DNA of 63,719 nucleotides from Salirhabdus sp. Marseille-P4669 (GCF_900240405.1 NZ_OEQK01000010.1:1-63719); one strand, 5' to 3'; shown: positions 10,178 to 20,072, counted from the first letter of the stretch. Numbers and translations are program-made. Notes: generated by a model from the sequence alone, not told the origin.

Positions 10178-11644
10178 ATGACGAAAAACGTACGTGTACG
10201 GTATGCACCAAGTCCAACTGGTCACTTACATATAGGGAATGCTAGAACAGCATTATTTAATTATTTATTTGCTCGTAGTACAGGTGGTAAATTTATCATT
10301 CGTATTGAAGATACAGATCAAAAGCGTAATGTTGAAGGTGGAGAACTTAGTCAGTTAAAATATTTACAATGGTTAGGAATGGATTGGGACGAAAGCATTG
10401 ACGTCGGTGGTGATTTCGGACCATATCGTCAAATGGAGCGTCTGGATATTTATAAAAAGTATGCGGATGAGTTATTAGAAAAGGGTCTTGCTTACCGTTG
10501 TTATATGACGGAAGAAGAGTTAGAGGCGGAAAGAGAAGAGCAAAAGGCGAAGGGCCAACTTCCAAGGTATTCTGGTGCACATCGAAATCTAACGCCAGAA
10601 CAGGAAGAGCAATTTGTTTCAGAAGGTAGAAAGCCAAGCATCCGTTTTCGTGTGCCAGCAAATGAGACGTATACTTTCCATGATATTGTAAAAGGGAAAA
10701 TCACTTTTGAATCCGATGATTTTGGCGATTGGGTTATGGTGAAAAAAGACGGTACTCCTACTTACAATTTTGCTGTTGCCATTGATGATCATTTAATGGA
10801 AATTTCTCATGTTTTACGTGGGGAAGACCATATTTCCAATACACCAAAACAAATGATGATCTATAAAGCGTTTGGTTGGGAAGTGCCAACATTTTGTCAT
10901 ATGACATTGATTGTTAATGAAAACCGCAAAAAGTTAAGTAAGCGTGATGAAAGTATTGTACAGTTCATTGAGCAATATGCAGATTTAGGTTATTTACCAG
11001 AGGCTTTATTTAACTTTATTGGTATGTTAGGTTGGTCTCCGGTTGGGGAAGAGGAATTGTTTAGTCGAGAAGAGTTTATTAACATTTTCGACCCGGAACG
11101 ATTAGCAACATCTCCTGCTGTTTTTGACCCTGCTAAATTAAAGTGGATGAACAATCAATATATTAAAGCGGCGGATTTAGACCGTGTTATTGACTTGGCT
11201 TTGCCGCATTTAATAAAAGCGGGTAAGCTATCTGAAAATATGGATGAACAGCAAAAAGAATGGGCGAAACAATTAATAGCATTGTATAAAGAACAATTAA
11301 GCTATGGTGCTGAAATTGTGGAATTAACAGAGCTATTCTTTAAAGAAGAAATTGATTATAATGAGGAATGCCAAGAAGTGTTAAAAGAAGAGCAGGTTCC
11401 AGCAGTTATGGAAGCATTCCTAGCACAATTGGATGATGTAGAAGCCTTTGAACCAGATCATATTAAGAAGGCGATTAAAGCGGTACAAAAGGAAACAGGT
11501 GCGAAGGGTAAAAAATTGTTTATGCCAATCCGTGTTGCAACTACAGGAGAAACACATGGACCAGAATTACCAAACGCAATCTTCCTTTTAGGCAAGGAAA
11601 CTGTTAAAGTAAGATTACAAAGTGTATTAAACCAATTTAATTAA
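10178..11644 (+). CDS. gltX: Glutamyl-tRNA synthetase
   Basis: This class I synthetase charges tRNA-Glu and, in Bacillus, also mischarges tRNA-Gln for later amidation. The 488-residue protein has the HIGN signature at 18-21 and KLSKR at 252-256, and aligns along its length with Bacillus GltX. I use the ATG at 10178 because AAAGGA lies at proper distance; the ATG at 10166 overlaps that site. Next downstream are the cysteine T-box and cysE, the usual Bacillus order. Confidence 0.95.
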   Translation: MTKNVRVRYAPSPTGHLHIGNARTALFNYLFARSTGGKFIIRIEDTDQKRNVEGGELSQLKYLQWLGMDWDESIDVGGDFGPYRQMERLDIYKKYADELLEKGLAYRCYMTEEELEAEREEQKAKGQLPRYSGAHRNLTPEQEEQFVSEGRKPSIRFRVPANETYTFHDIVKGKITFESDDFGDWVMVKKDGTPTYNFAVAIDDHLMEISHVLRGEDHISNTPKQMMIYKAFGWEVPTFCHMTLIVNENRKKLSKRDESIVQFIEQYADLGYLPEALFNFIGMLGWSPVGEEELFSREEFINIFDPERLATSPAVFDPAKLKWMNNQYIKAADLDRVIDLALPHLIKAGKLSENMDEQQKEWAKQLIALYKEQLSYGAEIVELTELFFKEEIDYNEECQEVLKEEQVPAVMEAFLAQLDDVEAFEPDHIKKAIKAVQKETGAKGKKLFMPIRVATTGETHGPELPNAIFLLGKETVKVRLQSVLNQFN

Positions 11645-11684
11645 TACACATTTTATGTAGGATATAATATATTGTAAATAAACC

Positions 11685-11943
11685 ATAACGTCTTCGTGAT
11701 GTTATATATGGGAACGTTAAAAAGGAGAAGTAAAAAGAGCCCCTTCTTATACAGAGAGAATCACACCCGCTGAAAGTGATTTTAAGATACTCTTTTGAAA
11801 TGCACCTTTGAGTCCTTTGTTGAAACAAGTAGGCAAGGGCGGTTAGCAACCGTTATGAGCTATATAAGTTGAGGGAGTTTTCCCTAAACAGAGTGGGACC
11901 GCGTGAACACGTCTCTGTATTTATACAGAGGCGTGTTTTTTAT
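11685..11943 (+). promoter_or_regulatory. T-box leader of cysE-cysS, tRNA-Cys specific
   Basis: The 343-base gap before cysE holds a T-box riboswitch. A T-box-like sequence GTGGGACCGCG lies at 11893-11903, upstream of an intrinsic terminator. In the stem I region the probable specifier TGC (Cys) is at 11801-11803, preceded by GAAA and followed by A. Uncharged tRNA-Cys would pair with both sites and favour antitermination, so cysE and cysS rise when cysteine is short. The boundaries and fine fold are estimated by eye. Confidence 0.88.
11907..11943 (+). terminator. T-box regulated terminator
   Basis: ACACGTCTCTGTA pairs with TACAGAGGCGTGT (one wobble) around TTTA and is followed by a T run. 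It overlaps the 3' side of the T-box antiterminator. Confidence 0.88.
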
Positions 11944-11987
11944 TATTCCCGAAACAATCCTATGGAAGAGATTGGAGGTACTGGTAT

Positions 11988-12659
11988 ATGGGATTCTTTA
12001 AAATGATGAAGGAAGATATAGATGTTGTGTTTGACCAAGACCCGGCAGCCCGTAGTCGCTTTGAGGTTATTTTAACCTATTCAGGACTACATGCTATTTG
12101 GTCACATCGTATTGCGCATGCTTGCTTTAAAAGACGTTTGTTTTTTATAGCGAGAGTTATTTCTCAAGTAAGTCGCTTTTTTACTGGGATTGAAATTCAT
12201 CCAGGTGCCAAAATAGGGCGAAGGTTTTTTATCGATCATGGCATGGGAGTTGTTATCGGAGAAACCTGTGAGATAGGAGATAATGTTACAATCTATCAAG
12301 GCGTCACACTTGGTGGAACTGGCAAAGAAAAGGGCAAGCGACATCCAACGGTAAAAGATAATGCGTTAATTGCATCGGGTGCAAAAGTGCTTGGTTCCAT
12401 AACAATTGGTGAAAACTCTAAGGTTGGAGCGGGATCTGTTGTTTTACGGGACGTTCCAGATAATTCAACAGTAGTTGGAATACCTGGAAAAGTCGTTGTT
12501 CAAAATGGAGAAAAAGTTAGAAATGACCTAGATCACCACAAATTACCAGATCCAGTTTCAGATCGTATAGAGTTTATGGAAGAAGAGATTAAACGTTTAA
12601 AAGAAGAATTAGAACAAATTAAAAAAGGAGTTGGAAATGATGCCAATACAACTATTTAA
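11988..12659 (+). CDS. cysE: Serine O-acetyltransferase
   Basis: CysE acetylates serine from acetyl-CoA, the first committed step to cysteine. The 223-residue protein has an N-terminal helical region and a left-handed beta-helix of hexapeptide repeats (about 70-175), including the [19 protein letters not shown] and [12 protein letters not shown] segments that hold the active site. The C-terminal part is charged and probably coiled. TTGGAGG precedes the ATG. It is controlled by the upstream cysteine T-box and overlaps the start of cysS by about 20 bases. Confidence 0.95.
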   Translation: MGFFKMMKEDIDVVFDQDPAARSRFEVILTYSGLHAIWSHRIAHACFKRRLFFIARVISQVSRFFTGIEIHPGAKIGRRFFIDHGMGVVIGETCEIGDNVTIYQGVTLGGTGKEKGKRHPTVKDNALIASGAKVLGSITIGENSKVGAGSVVLRDVPDNSTVVGIPGKVVVQNGEKVRNDLDHHKLPDPVSDRIEFMEEEIKRLKEELEQIKKGVGNDANTTI

Positions 12660-14043
12660 TACGCTCACGAGAAAAAAAGAAACATTCAAACCAATTGAAG
12701 AAGGTAAAGTGAGAATGTACGTATGCGGACCAACTGTTTATAACTACATTCACATTGGGAATGCTAGACCTGCCATTGTGTTTGATACAGTTCGTCGGTA
12801 TTTGGAATATGTAGGTTATGAAGTAAAATACGTTTTAAACTTCACGGATGTGGACGATAAAATTATTAAAGTGGCGAACGAGCTAGGTGAGGAAGTTCCT
12901 CAATTGGCTGAACGATTTATTAATGCCTATAAAGAAGATATACATGCCTTTCATGTAAAAGAAGCAGATCATCATCCGAGGGTAACGGAAACGATGGATG
13001 ACATTATTGCCTTTATTAAAGGGTTGATTGATAAGGGATATGCGTATGAAGCGGAAGGGGATGTATACTTTAAAACAAGAGCTTTTGAATCCTATGGAAA
13101 GCTTTCACATCAATCTGTAGATGAATTAAGAGTTGGAGCGCGCATCGACGTTGGGGAGAAAAAATCGGACCCACTAGATTTTGTCTTATGGAAGCAAGCA
13201 AAGCCGAACGAAATATCATGGGATAGTCCTTGGGGGAAAGGGCGTCCGGGATGGCATATTGAATGCTCTACGATGGCTAAAAAATATTTGGGAGATACGA
13301 TTGATATTCACGCTGGTGGTCAGGACCTTACGTTTCCGCACCACGAAAATGAAATTGCGCAATCAGAAGCTTTAAACGGGAAAAGTTTTGCGAATTACTG
13401 GATGCACAACGGCTATATTAATATAAATAATGAAAAGATGTCTAAATCATTAGGTAACTTTGTGCTTGTCCACGATATTATTAAAGAACACGACCCAAAC
13501 GTGCTGCGATTTTTTATGTTAAGTGTCCATTATCGTCACCCAATCAATTACAGCAACTCTTTATTGGAAAGTGCAAAAAATGGTTTGGATCGAATTAAAA
13601 CGACCATTACGAATCTTGAGCATCGTCAACATTCAAGCACGGACCTCACTGAAAACAATGAAGTGTGGCTAGATAAGCTTCATGAGCATAAACAACGCTT
13701 TTTCGACGAAATGAATGATGACTTTAATACAGCAAACGCAATTAGTGTATTGTTTGATTTAGCAAGAGAAGGGAATCTATACTTACAAGAACGTCATACT
13801 TCTAGTGATGTTATCGAACAATTTTTGCAAGCGTTCCATGACCTATTAGGAATTCTTGGTGTTGTATTTGAACAAGAAAATGAACTATTGGATGAGGAAA
13901 TCGAACAATTAATTGCAAAGCGAATAGAAGCTCGAAAAAATAAAGATTTTGCTTTAGCAGACCAAATAAGAGATGAGTTAAAAGAGAAGAATATTATTTT
14001 AGAAGATACACCACAAGGGACACGTTGGAAAAGAGGTTCATAA
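12640..14043 (+). CDS. cysS: Cysteinyl-tRNA synthetase
   Basis: This 467-residue class I synthetase attaches cysteine to tRNA-Cys. It has the zinc-binding Cys29 in VCGPT, the HIGN motif at about 38-41 and KMSKS at about 266-270. Two consecutive ATG codons (12637 and 12640) follow AAAGGAG; I use 12640 because the spacing of nine bases is better and the resulting [10 protein letters not shown] matches Bacillus CysS. The start lies inside the end of cysE, linking cysteine synthesis to its use. Confidence 0.94.
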   Translation: MPIQLFNTLTRKKETFKPIEEGKVRMYVCGPTVYNYIHIGNARPAIVFDTVRRYLEYVGYEVKYVLNFTDVDDKIIKVANELGEEVPQLAERFINAYKEDIHAFHVKEADHHPRVTETMDDIIAFIKGLIDKGYAYEAEGDVYFKTRAFESYGKLSHQSVDELRVGARIDVGEKKSDPLDFVLWKQAKPNEISWDSPWGKGRPGWHIECSTMAKKYLGDTIDIHAGGQDLTFPHHENEIAQSEALNGKSFANYWMHNGYININNEKMSKSLGNFVLVHDIIKEHDPNVLRFFMLSVHYRHPINYSNSLLESAKNGLDRIKTTITNLEHRQHSSTDLTENNEVWLDKLHEHKQRFFDEMNDDFNTANAISVLFDLAREGNLYLQERHTSSDVIEQFLQAFHDLLGILGVVFEQENELLDEEIEQLIAKRIEARKNKDFALADQIRDELKEKNIILEDTPQGTRWKRGS

Positions 14044-14447
14044 TGCAACTAGATAAACAAAGTGTAAAGCAGTTAAATAGCTTAGCTTTAGCATATATGG
14101 GTGACGCCATTTACGAAGTGCATGTGAGGGATCACTTAATTCGTAATGGAGGTGTCAAGCCGCAGCAATTGCACCGTTCTGCCATTCGGTATGTTGCGGC
14201 GACTGCCCAAGCTGTTGTCATAAAGCGTTGGCTTGAGGAGGAGCTACTTACGGAAGAAGAGGTTGGAGTAGTTCGACGAGGCCGAAATGCCAAATCATAT
14301 ACAGTTCCCAAAAATACAGATGTTATGACCTACCGATATAGCACAGCCTTTGAAGCTCTGTTAGGGTTTCATTATTTAAGTGGTAATGTTGAACGTTTAG
14401 AAGAGCTAATTGATTTAGCGATATCAAATACAATGGATAGGAGTTAG
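14043..14447 (+). CDS. mrnC: Mini-ribonuclease III
   Basis: The 134-residue protein is an RNase III catalytic domain without a double-stranded-RNA-binding domain, which matures 23S rRNA in Bacillus. The motif [10 protein letters not shown] near residue 13 carries the catalytic acidic residues, and a second acidic cluster (TAFEALLG) lies near 103. Its ATG shares one base with the cysS stop, and AGAGG lies about nine bases upstream, so translation is coupled. Confidence 0.93.
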   Translation: MQLDKQSVKQLNSLALAYMGDAIYEVHVRDHLIRNGGVKPQQLHRSAIRYVAATAQAVVIKRWLEEELLTEEEVGVVRRGRNAKSYTVPKNTDVMTYRYSTAFEALLGFHYLSGNVERLEELIDLAISNTMDRS

Positions 14448-14451
14448 GCTT

Positions 14452-15192
14452 ATGTCAGAAGAATGGATCGTTGGAAAAAATCCAGTTATCGAAGCGTTGC
14501 GATCAGGAAGAACCATTAATAAAGTCCTTTTACTGGAGAATATCAAAAGTCAATCTGCTAAGCCAATTATACAACTTTGTAAGGAAAATGGAGTCATTAC
14601 GCAAAGTGTTCCGAAAAGAAAGCTTGACCAAATTGGCCAAAATCACCAAGGTGTTGCAGCTTCCATTGCAGCGTATGATTATGCTTCGATAGATGACTTA
14701 TTAAACAAAGCGAAATCCTTAAATGAGCAACCTTTTCTCATTATCTTAGACGAGTTAGAAGATCCGCATAATCTAGGATCCATATTAAGAACCTGTGATT
14801 CTGTTGGAGCCCATGGAGTCATTATACCGAAGCGGCGCTCTGTACAATTGACGCAGACTGTGGCGAAAGCTTCAGCTGGTGCTATTGAGTATGTTCCTGT
14901 AGCTCGTGTTACCAACATTGCTCGAACGATAGATGAGCTAAAACAGGAAAACATTTGGGTTGTTGGCACAGATGCTTCTGGTGAAGAGGATTATCGACAA
15001 CTAAATGGTGATATGCCTTTAGCTTTAGTAATAGGAAGTGAAGGAAGAGGGTTGAGTAGATTAGTCCGAGACAAATGTGATTGGCTCATACGTTTACCGA
15101 TGAAAGGAAGCGTCACCTCATTAAATGCTTCTGTTGCTGCAAGTTTGCTTCTTTATGAAGTATATCGTAAACGCTATCCATTAGGAGAATAA
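14452..15192 (+). CDS. rlmB: 23S rRNA (guanosine-2'-O-)-methyltransferase RlmB
   Basis: This 246-residue SpoU/TrmH-family enzyme has an N-terminal substrate-binding domain (about 1-75) and the trefoil-knot methyltransferase domain. The three SpoU motifs are visible: LEDPHNLGSILRT near 102, VIGSEGRGLS near 195 and LNASVAASLLLYE near 224. By family it methylates a guanosine of 23S rRNA. The start follows mrnC by four bases, after AGGAG. Confidence 0.93.
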   Translation: MSEEWIVGKNPVIEALRSGRTINKVLLLENIKSQSAKPIIQLCKENGVITQSVPKRKLDQIGQNHQGVAASIAAYDYASIDDLLNKAKSLNEQPFLIILDELEDPHNLGSILRTCDSVGAHGVIIPKRRSVQLTQTVAKASAGAIEYVPVARVTNIARTIDELKQENIWVVGTDASGEEDYRQLNGDMPLALVIGSEGRGLSRLVRDKCDWLIRLPMKGSVTSLNASVAASLLLYEVYRKRYPLGE

Positions 15193-15194
15193 AA

Positions 15195-15704
15195 ATGGTT
15201 GTTCTAATAGTGGATGGTTACAATGTTATAGGCGCGTGGCCAGAACTTGCTAGCCTTCGAGATAAAGATCTTTCGCAGGCAAGAGATTTATTAATTGAGA
15301 AAATGGCCGAATATCAGTCTTATACAGGTGAACGCGTGATTATTGTTTTTGATGCATATGAAGTGCGAGGTTTAGAAAATAAACAAAAGACCTATAAGGT
15401 AGAGGTAATCTATACACGGGAAAATGAAACAGCTGATGAGAGAATTGAAAAACTTGTTGGAGAAGTAAAAAACATAAAAACACAAGTTTATGTGGCGACT
15501 TCAGATTATACAGAGCAAAGAACCATCTTTGCACAAGGGGCATTGCGAAAGTCGGCAAGAGAACTATTAATTGAGGTAGAAAATATTGAAAAAGAAATTG
15601 AAGAAGAAGTAAAGCATCATATAAACCTTCAAGCGCGTGCAAAAATACCTCTTTCAAAAGAAGTACTTGAGGTTTTCGAAAAATGGCGTCGGGGTATAAA
15701 GTAA
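15195..15704 (+). CDS. rae1: Rae1/YacP, ribosome-associated NYN endoribonuclease
   Basis: The 169-residue NYN (PIN-like) nuclease matches Bacillus YacP, named Rae1, which cleaves certain mRNAs in the ribosomal A site. The conserved acidic residues are in LIVDGYNVIGAW near residue 4, VFDAYEVRG near 52 and ATSDYTEQR near 99. TTAGGAG within the end of rlmB serves as its ribosome binding site, and the gap is two bases. Confidence 0.92.
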   Translation: MVVLIVDGYNVIGAWPELASLRDKDLSQARDLLIEKMAEYQSYTGERVIIVFDAYEVRGLENKQKTYKVEVIYTRENETADERIEKLVGEVKNIKTQVYVATSDYTEQRTIFAQGALRKSARELLIEVENIEKEIEEEVKHHINLQARAKIPLSKEVLEVFEKWRRGIK

Positions 15705-15716
15705 CATGAGGAAATA

Positions 15717-15746
15717 TTGACGCAATTTTGACAAATCTTGTATAAT
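15717..15746 (+). promoter_or_regulatory. Promoter of sigH
   Basis: TTGACG at 15717-15722 and TATAAT at 15741-15746 are 18 bases apart. A second TTGACA at 15728-15733 with TGTATA at 15751-15756 (17 bases) overlaps it, so the real pair is uncertain. Confidence 0.65.
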
Positions 15747-15788
15747 AATCTGTATACGTGGCATAACCGAAATCAGGGGGAATCCTGT

Positions 15789-16445
15789 GTGACTATGAAA
15801 AAAGAGGAACGGAATGATCAGAATCTAGATTTAGAAGTACATACGGATGAAAAAATTGTAGAAATGGTTCGTGAGGGTAATAGTGAAGCGCTCGATTATT
15901 TGATTAATAAATACAAAAATTTTGTGCGTGCAAAAGCTAGAACCTACTTTTTGATTGGTGCAGATCGTGAAGATATTGTTCAAGAAGGTATGATTGGTTT
16001 ATACAAAGCCATTCGTGACTATCAAGAGGACAAGCTTTCATCGTTTAAAGCCTTTGCTGAATTATGTGTGACAAGACAGATCATTACCGCCATTAAGACT
16101 GCTACAAGACAAAAGCATATACCTCTTAACTCTTACGTCTCATTGGACAAGCCCATTTTTGATGAAGAGTCGGACCGTACCTTGTTAGATGTTATAGAAG
16201 GATCTAAAACTATGGACCCAATTGAATTAATAATAAGTCGCGAACAATATGGGAATATGGAATATAAGATGAAAGAGATTTTAAGTGACTTAGAGAGAGA
16301 AGTGTTGAATCTCTATTTAGACGGGCGCTCGTATCATGAAATTTCTGAGCAATTAAACCGTCATGTAAAGTCGATTGATAACGCTTTACAGAGAGTGAAA
16401 AGGAAGTTGGAACGGTATTTAGAAGTGGGTGAGCTTATCCCATAA
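15789..16445 (+). CDS. sigH: RNA polymerase sigma factor SigH
   Basis: Sigma-H directs early stationary-phase and sporulation genes. The protein of about 218 residues has sigma region 2 with the conserved GADREDIVQEGMIGLYKAIRDY block (residues about 57-78) and a region 4 helix-turn-helix (YHEISEQLNRHVKSIDNAL). I start at GTG 15789 because AGGGGG lies eight bases upstream; the ATG at 15795 is 14 bases from it. rpmG follows after about 80 bases. Confidence 0.95.
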   Translation: MTMKKEERNDQNLDLEVHTDEKIVEMVREGNSEALDYLINKYKNFVRAKARTYFLIGADREDIVQEGMIGLYKAIRDYQEDKLSSFKAFAELCVTRQIITAIKTATRQKHIPLNSYVSLDKPIFDEESDRTLLDVIEGSKTMDPIELIISREQYGNMEYKMKEILSDLEREVLNLYLDGRSYHEISEQLNRHVKSIDNALQRVKRKLERYLEVGELIP

Positions 16446-16527
16446 CAGGAATTGACAGTCTTCTTAATGCATGCTACATTTATATGGTATAACAGTTCTA
16501 TTAACAGGAACTATAAGGATGATTATT

Positions 16528-16671
16528 ATGAGGACCAAAATCGTACTAGCATGTGTAGATTGTCAATCTCGCAATTATACTACTTATAAAGAATCATCTT
16601 CGGCTCGATTAGAAATCAAGAAATATTGCAAAACATGCAGTAAACATACAATGCATCGCGAAACAAAATAA
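16528..16671 (+). CDS. rpmG: Ribosomal protein L33, zinc-binding form
   Basis: The 47-residue protein has two CxxC pairs (CVDC and CKTC), the zinc-containing form of L33 of the large subunit. The ATG at 16528 follows AAGGAT. It is the first gene of rpmG-secE. Confidence 0.93.
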   Translation: MRTKIVLACVDCQSRNYTTYKESSSARLEIKKYCKTCSKHTMHRETK

Positions 16672-16700
16672 AGGTTGCCTATAGGTTGGGGGTCAGAATC

Positions 16701-16865
16701 ATGAAATTCCTAAGAAAAGTCGCTAGTGAGATGAGAAAAGTTAGCTGGCCTAAAGGGAAGGAATTAGTACGTTACACAATAACAGTTGTTACAACTGTAG
16801 CGTTTGTTACAATCTTTTTTGCGTTAATTGACTTAGGTATCTCACAAATTTTGGAATTGTTCTAG
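16701..16865 (+). CDS. secE: Preprotein translocase subunit SecE
   Basis: A 54-residue single-span SecE: a basic amphipathic N-terminus (MKFLRKVASEMRKVSWPKGK) contains the conserved VSWPKGKEL segment, followed by one membrane helix (about 26-51). SecE clamps SecY in the translocon. GGGG lies about ten bases before the ATG. The gene lies between rpmG and nusG, its standard place. Confidence 0.94.
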   Translation: MKFLRKVASEMRKVSWPKGKELVRYTITVVTTVAFVTIFFALIDLGISQILELF

Positions 16866-16918
16866 AACATATTTGAATAAATGCCATCTATTTATGTTAT
16901 AATGATTAATAAAGTTGT

Positions 16919-16946
16919 GAAAAAACCCGTTTTACGGGTTTTTTCA
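16919..16946 (+). terminator. Terminator after secE
   Basis: AAAAAACCCG pairs with CGGGTTTTTT around TTTTA. It should end most rpmG-secE transcription, so nusG needs readthrough or its own promoter. Confidence 0.92.
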
Positions 16947-16971
16947 AATTGTAGAGCTTTTATAGTTGTAT

Positions 16972-17091
16972 CGAGCGCCTTTCCCTGAAGCCTCCCTTGT
17001 CCTATAGTATCTTTTCATAAATCTATGAAAATGGGGTTGAATTTAGGGAATACTATATAAAAGGCTACTGATTTTGTTTGTTAGGCGTTCG
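16972..17091 (+). ncRNA. Nested multi-helix RNA leader of nusG
   Basis: Between the secE terminator and nusG four helices nest without conflict: 16972-16980 with 17083-17091 (9 bp, one wobble), 16989-16993 with 17062-17066 (5 bp), 17003-17010 with 17050-17057 (8 bp) and 17012-17019 with 17024-17031 (8 bp, loop AATC). I do not recognise a known family. It could sense NusG, a ribosomal protein or a metabolite; that is inference from structure and position only. Confidence 0.55.
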
Positions 17092-17148
17092 CCAGTTTGC
17101 TATAGATTTTGGTAAGGGAGGGAAGGGCAAATTAATTGTCCTAAAAAT

Positions 17149-17682
17149 ATGGAAAAACTATGGTATGTCGTTCATACTTACTCCGGGTATGAAAATAAAG
17201 TAAAAGCAAATCTTGAGAAACGATTAGAATCTATGGGGATGACGGATAAGATTTTTCGTGTTATTGTTCCAGAGGAAGTTGAAACAGAAATTAAGAATGG
17301 GAAAGCAAAAACGTTAAAGAAAAAGTTTTTCCCTGGTTATGTTTTAGCTGAAATGATTATGACGGATGACTCTTGGTATGTTGTTCGTAACACGCCTGGA
17401 GTTACGGGGTTCGTTGGTTCAACTGGATCTGGTTCCAAACCAACCCCATTGTTACCAGAAGAGGTAGAAGGAATTCTGAAAAAACTTGGAATGGATGAAC
17501 CTGTACTAGAATTGGACATAGATTTAAAAGAGAATGTTCGGGTTACAGATGGTCCGTTTGCGAATTTCACCGGTACGGTAGAACACATTGACTTAGATAA
17601 ACAAAAATTAAAAGTTCATGTTAATATGTTCGGTCGTGAAACACCAGTAGAGTTAGATTTTTCTCAAATTGAAAAATTATAA
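17149..17682 (+). CDS. nusG: Transcription termination/antitermination factor NusG
   Basis: NusG binds RNA polymerase and, in Bacillus, affects pausing and termination. The 177-residue protein has the NGN domain (WYVVHTYSGYE at residues 4-14; MTDDSWYVVRNTPGVTGFVG) and a C-terminal KOW domain (about 122-176, DGPFANFTGTVE). The ATG at 17149 gives the same start as B. subtilis NusG, but the only good Shine-Dalgarno (AAGGGAGGGAAGGG, about 17114-17127) is about 21 bases away. An upstream in-frame ATT at 17131 is a weak alternative. Confidence 0.95.
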   Translation: MEKLWYVVHTYSGYENKVKANLEKRLESMGMTDKIFRVIVPEEVETEIKNGKAKTLKKKFFPGYVLAEMIMTDDSWYVVRNTPGVTGFVGSTGSGSKPTPLLPEEVEGILKKLGMDEPVLELDIDLKENVRVTDGPFANFTGTVEHIDLDKQKLKVHVNMFGRETPVELDFSQIEKL

Positions 17683-17686
17683 TCTG

Positions 17687-17730
17687 ATTTTAGCACTTGC
17701 ATTCATTCCATAAAGATGCTAAAATTTTTA
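17687..17730 (+). terminator. Terminator-like hairpin after nusG
   Basis: ATTTTAGCA (17687-17695) pairs perfectly with TGCTAAAAT (17717-17725), followed by T. The loop is about 21 bases, so efficiency may be partial. Confidence 0.65.
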
Positions 17731-17831
17731 TGTTCTTTATGCCTCGAGTATGTTGAAAATTTAAGGTAGAGGAAAGAGTGGGAGGGGGAAAACCCCATTT
17801 ACCACATCACGGACTTAAGGAGGTGTGTCTC

Positions 17832-18257
17832 GTGGCTAAAAAAGTAATTAAAGTAGTTAAATTGCAAATTCCTGCAGGTAAAGCTAACCCAGCTCCACCA
17901 GTAGGTCCTGCATTAGGTCAAGCTGGTATTAACATCATGGGTTTCTGTAAGGAATTTAATGCTCGTACAGCAGAACAAGCTGGTTTGATTATTCCTGTAG
18001 AAATTACGGTTTTTGAAGACCGTTCATTTACATTTATCACTAAAACCCCGCCTGCTGCGGTTCTTTTAAAGAAAGCGGCTGGTATTGAATCAGGATCTGG
18101 CGAACCAAACCGTAACAAGGTTGCTACACTTAAACGTGATAAAGTTCGCGAAATCGCAGAATCTAAAATGCCTGATTTAAATGCTGCTGACGTGGAAGCT
18201 GCTATGCGTATGGTTGAAGGAACTGCGCGTAGTATGGGAATTGTTATCGAAGACTAA
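17832..18257 (+). CDS. rplK: Ribosomal protein L11
   Basis: This 141-residue L11 binds 23S rRNA at the GTPase centre and is needed for RelA sensing. It shows the N-terminal [20 protein letters not shown] segment and the RNA-binding C-terminal domain. The GTG at 17832 is chosen because AAGGAGGTG lies eight bases upstream. Confidence 0.96.
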   Translation: MAKKVIKVVKLQIPAGKANPAPPVGPALGQAGINIMGFCKEFNARTAEQAGLIIPVEITVFEDRSFTFITKTPPAAVLLKKAAGIESGSGEPNRNKVATLKRDKVREIAESKMPDLNAADVEAAMRMVEGTARSMGIVIED

Positions 18258-18286
18258 TCCTATCTAAAGCTTTCATATGGAATACG

Positions 18287-18326
18287 AGGTTGCGTGAGGA
18301 TGTATCTACATTACCTTTCGCAACCT
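18287..18326 (+). other. Stem-loop in the rplK-rplA gap
   Basis: AGGTTGCG (18287-18294) pairs perfectly with CGCAACCT (18319-18326) in a 220-base gap. There is no T run. It might be a processing or L1-binding site; nothing in the sequence settles this. Confidence 0.45.
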
Positions 18327-18477
18327 TTGTTCCGTAATAAGAAAGAATCGGGTTGTCTTTTAGATAAAAAGCACGCTTACAGCTATGGTATTGTCTGCAC
18401 TTGAAAACAATGGAAGTAAATTGTTTTCGTTAAGTGGGAGGTAAAACCGTTAAAACCACAATGAGGAGGAAAAAGGA

Positions 18478-19173
18478 ATGGCTAAGAAAGGTAAAAAGTA
18501 TTTAGAAGCTACAAAGCTTGTTGATCGTAACACAGTATATGGTGTTGAAGAGGCAATTGAACTAGTAAAGAAAACTGCTACTGCAAAATTTGATGAATCA
18601 GTGGAAGCGGCATTCCGTTTAGGAGTAGATCCGAAGAAAGCTGACCAACAAATTCGTGGTGCGATGGTACTGCCAAATGGTACTGGTAAAACACAAAAGG
18701 TATTAGTATTCGCTAAAGGCGAAAAAGCAAAAGAAGCAGAAGCTGCTGGAGCTGATTATGTAGGAGATGCAGACTTCATCAATAAAATCAACCAAGGTTG
18801 GTTTGATTTTGACGTTGTAGTTGCAACACCTGATATGATGGCTGAAGTTGGTAAGCTTGGACGTGTTTTAGGACCTAAAGGCCTTATGCCTAACCCTAAA
18901 ACAGGTACAGTTACTTTCGATGTAGAAAAAGCAATTAACGAAATCAAAGCTGGTAAAGTAGAATATCGTGTTGATAAATCAGGTAACATCCATGTTCCAA
19001 TTGGTAAAGTATCTTTCGAAAACGAAAAGCTAGTTGAAAACTTTAAAGCTCTTGTTGAACAATTGCTAAAAGTTAAGCCTCAGTCTTCTAAAGGAACTTA
19101 TATGCGTAATGTAGCTGTTGCATCTACTATGGGTCCTGGTATCCGTGTTGATGTATCCGAGTTCCGCGCATAA
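18478..19173 (+). CDS. rplA: Ribosomal protein L1
   Basis: The 231-residue L1 forms the L1 stalk and guides release of E-site tRNA; in many bacteria it represses its own operon. The sequence carries the conserved [18 protein letters not shown] segment near residue 124. GAGGAGG precedes the ATG. A 220-base gap separates it from rplK. Confidence 0.96.
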   Translation: MAKKGKKYLEATKLVDRNTVYGVEEAIELVKKTATAKFDESVEAAFRLGVDPKKADQQIRGAMVLPNGTGKTQKVLVFAKGEKAKEAEAAGADYVGDADFINKINQGWFDFDVVVATPDMMAEVGKLGRVLGPKGLMPNPKTGTVTFDVEKAINEIKAGKVEYRVDKSGNIHVPIGKVSFENEKLVENFKALVEQLLKVKPQSSKGTYMRNVAVASTMGPGIRVDVSEFRA

Positions 19174-19206
19174 CATTAATTACCAAATAAAACATCACCA
19201 ATGTTG

Positions 19207-19235
19207 TTGACTTTATGGGAGTTCTTCCTTATAAT
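19207..19235 (+). promoter_or_regulatory. Sigma-A promoter of rplJ-rplL
   Basis: TTGACT at 19207-19212 and TATAAT at 19230-19235 are separated by exactly 17 bases. Transcription would begin just before the L10 leader. Confidence 0.85.
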
Positions 19236-19261
19236 CAATAATGTTGTAATAATAAAATATA

Positions 19262-19396
19262 AATACCGCAGACAGTAGGTGCAGACACTTGCTTAATTTC
19301 CTACCGAGGTGTGTTGATATTGTATAAGCCATACAATTTGTATGTTTAAAATTATACGAATACATGCCTCCGCGGTCGCTGTGGAGGCATTTTTTA
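19262..19396 (+). promoter_or_regulatory. L10 leader (r-protein autoregulatory RNA)
   Basis: The sequence between promoter and rplJ has the Bacillota L10-leader pattern: CCGCAGACAGTAGGTGCAG, then CTTAATTTCCTACCGAGGTG, ending in a terminator hairpin (ATGCCTCC...GGAGGCAT with T run, about 19364-19396). By family, free L10(L12)4 binds the kink-turn region and favours termination. Confidence 0.82.
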
Positions 19397-19470
19397 CGTT
19401 TAGTAAAGGTTGAAACTTGAGCTAATGAAATGCACATGGCGGTAAAAATGTTGTTTAGGAGGTGGAAGGA

Positions 19471-19971
19471 TTGTCAAACGTACTTGAACACAAAAAACAA
19501 ACTGTGGCTGAGATTGCTGGAAAATTAAAAGACAGTAAATCAACAATCCTTGTTGACTATCGTGGTTTAGACGTAGCGGAAGTTACAGAACTTCGTAGCA
19601 AACTTCGTGAAGCGAACGTTGAATTCAAAGTATACAAAAATACTTTGACTCGTCGTGCTGCTCAAGAAGCTGGTTTTGAAGGACTTAACGAAGTACTAGT
19701 TGGACCTACAGCTGTTGCATTTAGTGCTGAGGATGTAGTTGCTCCAGCAAAAGTGCTTAATAACTTTGCTAAAGATCACGAAGATCTAGAAATTAAGGGT
19801 GGAGTTATTGAAGGAAATGTTGCAACACTTGATCAAATCAAGGAACTTGCAGATCTACCTTCATACGAAGGCCTACTTTCTATGCTTCTCAGTGTACTTC
19901 AAGCACCAGTTCGCAACTTTGCTTATGCTACAAAAGCGATTGCGGATCAAAAAGAAGAAGCTGGCGCTTAA
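19471..19971 (+). CDS. rplJ: Ribosomal protein L10
   Basis: The 166-residue L10 anchors L7/L12 dimers to the large subunit and autoregulates through the upstream leader. The TTG at 19471 is chosen: it lies six bases after TAGGAGGTGG and gives a protein exactly as long as B. subtilis L10. An in-frame GTG at 19462 overlaps the ribosome binding site. IVDYRGL-like residues near 25 and the helical L12-binding C-terminus are present. Confidence 0.95.
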   Translation: MSNVLEHKKQTVAEIAGKLKDSKSTILVDYRGLDVAEVTELRSKLREANVEFKVYKNTLTRRAAQEAGFEGLNEVLVGPTAVAFSAEDVVAPAKVLNNFAKDHEDLEIKGGVIEGNVATLDQIKELADLPSYEGLLSMLLSVLQAPVRNFAYATKAIADQKEEAGA

Positions 19972-20072
19972 TTTATCCGGCAAGGTTCTTGCTAGGAAAT
20001 GTGTATAATTTCGAAAAGAAATCAACGGCTTAACGCTGTAAAACGTATAAAAACTTAAGGAGGAAATATAAA

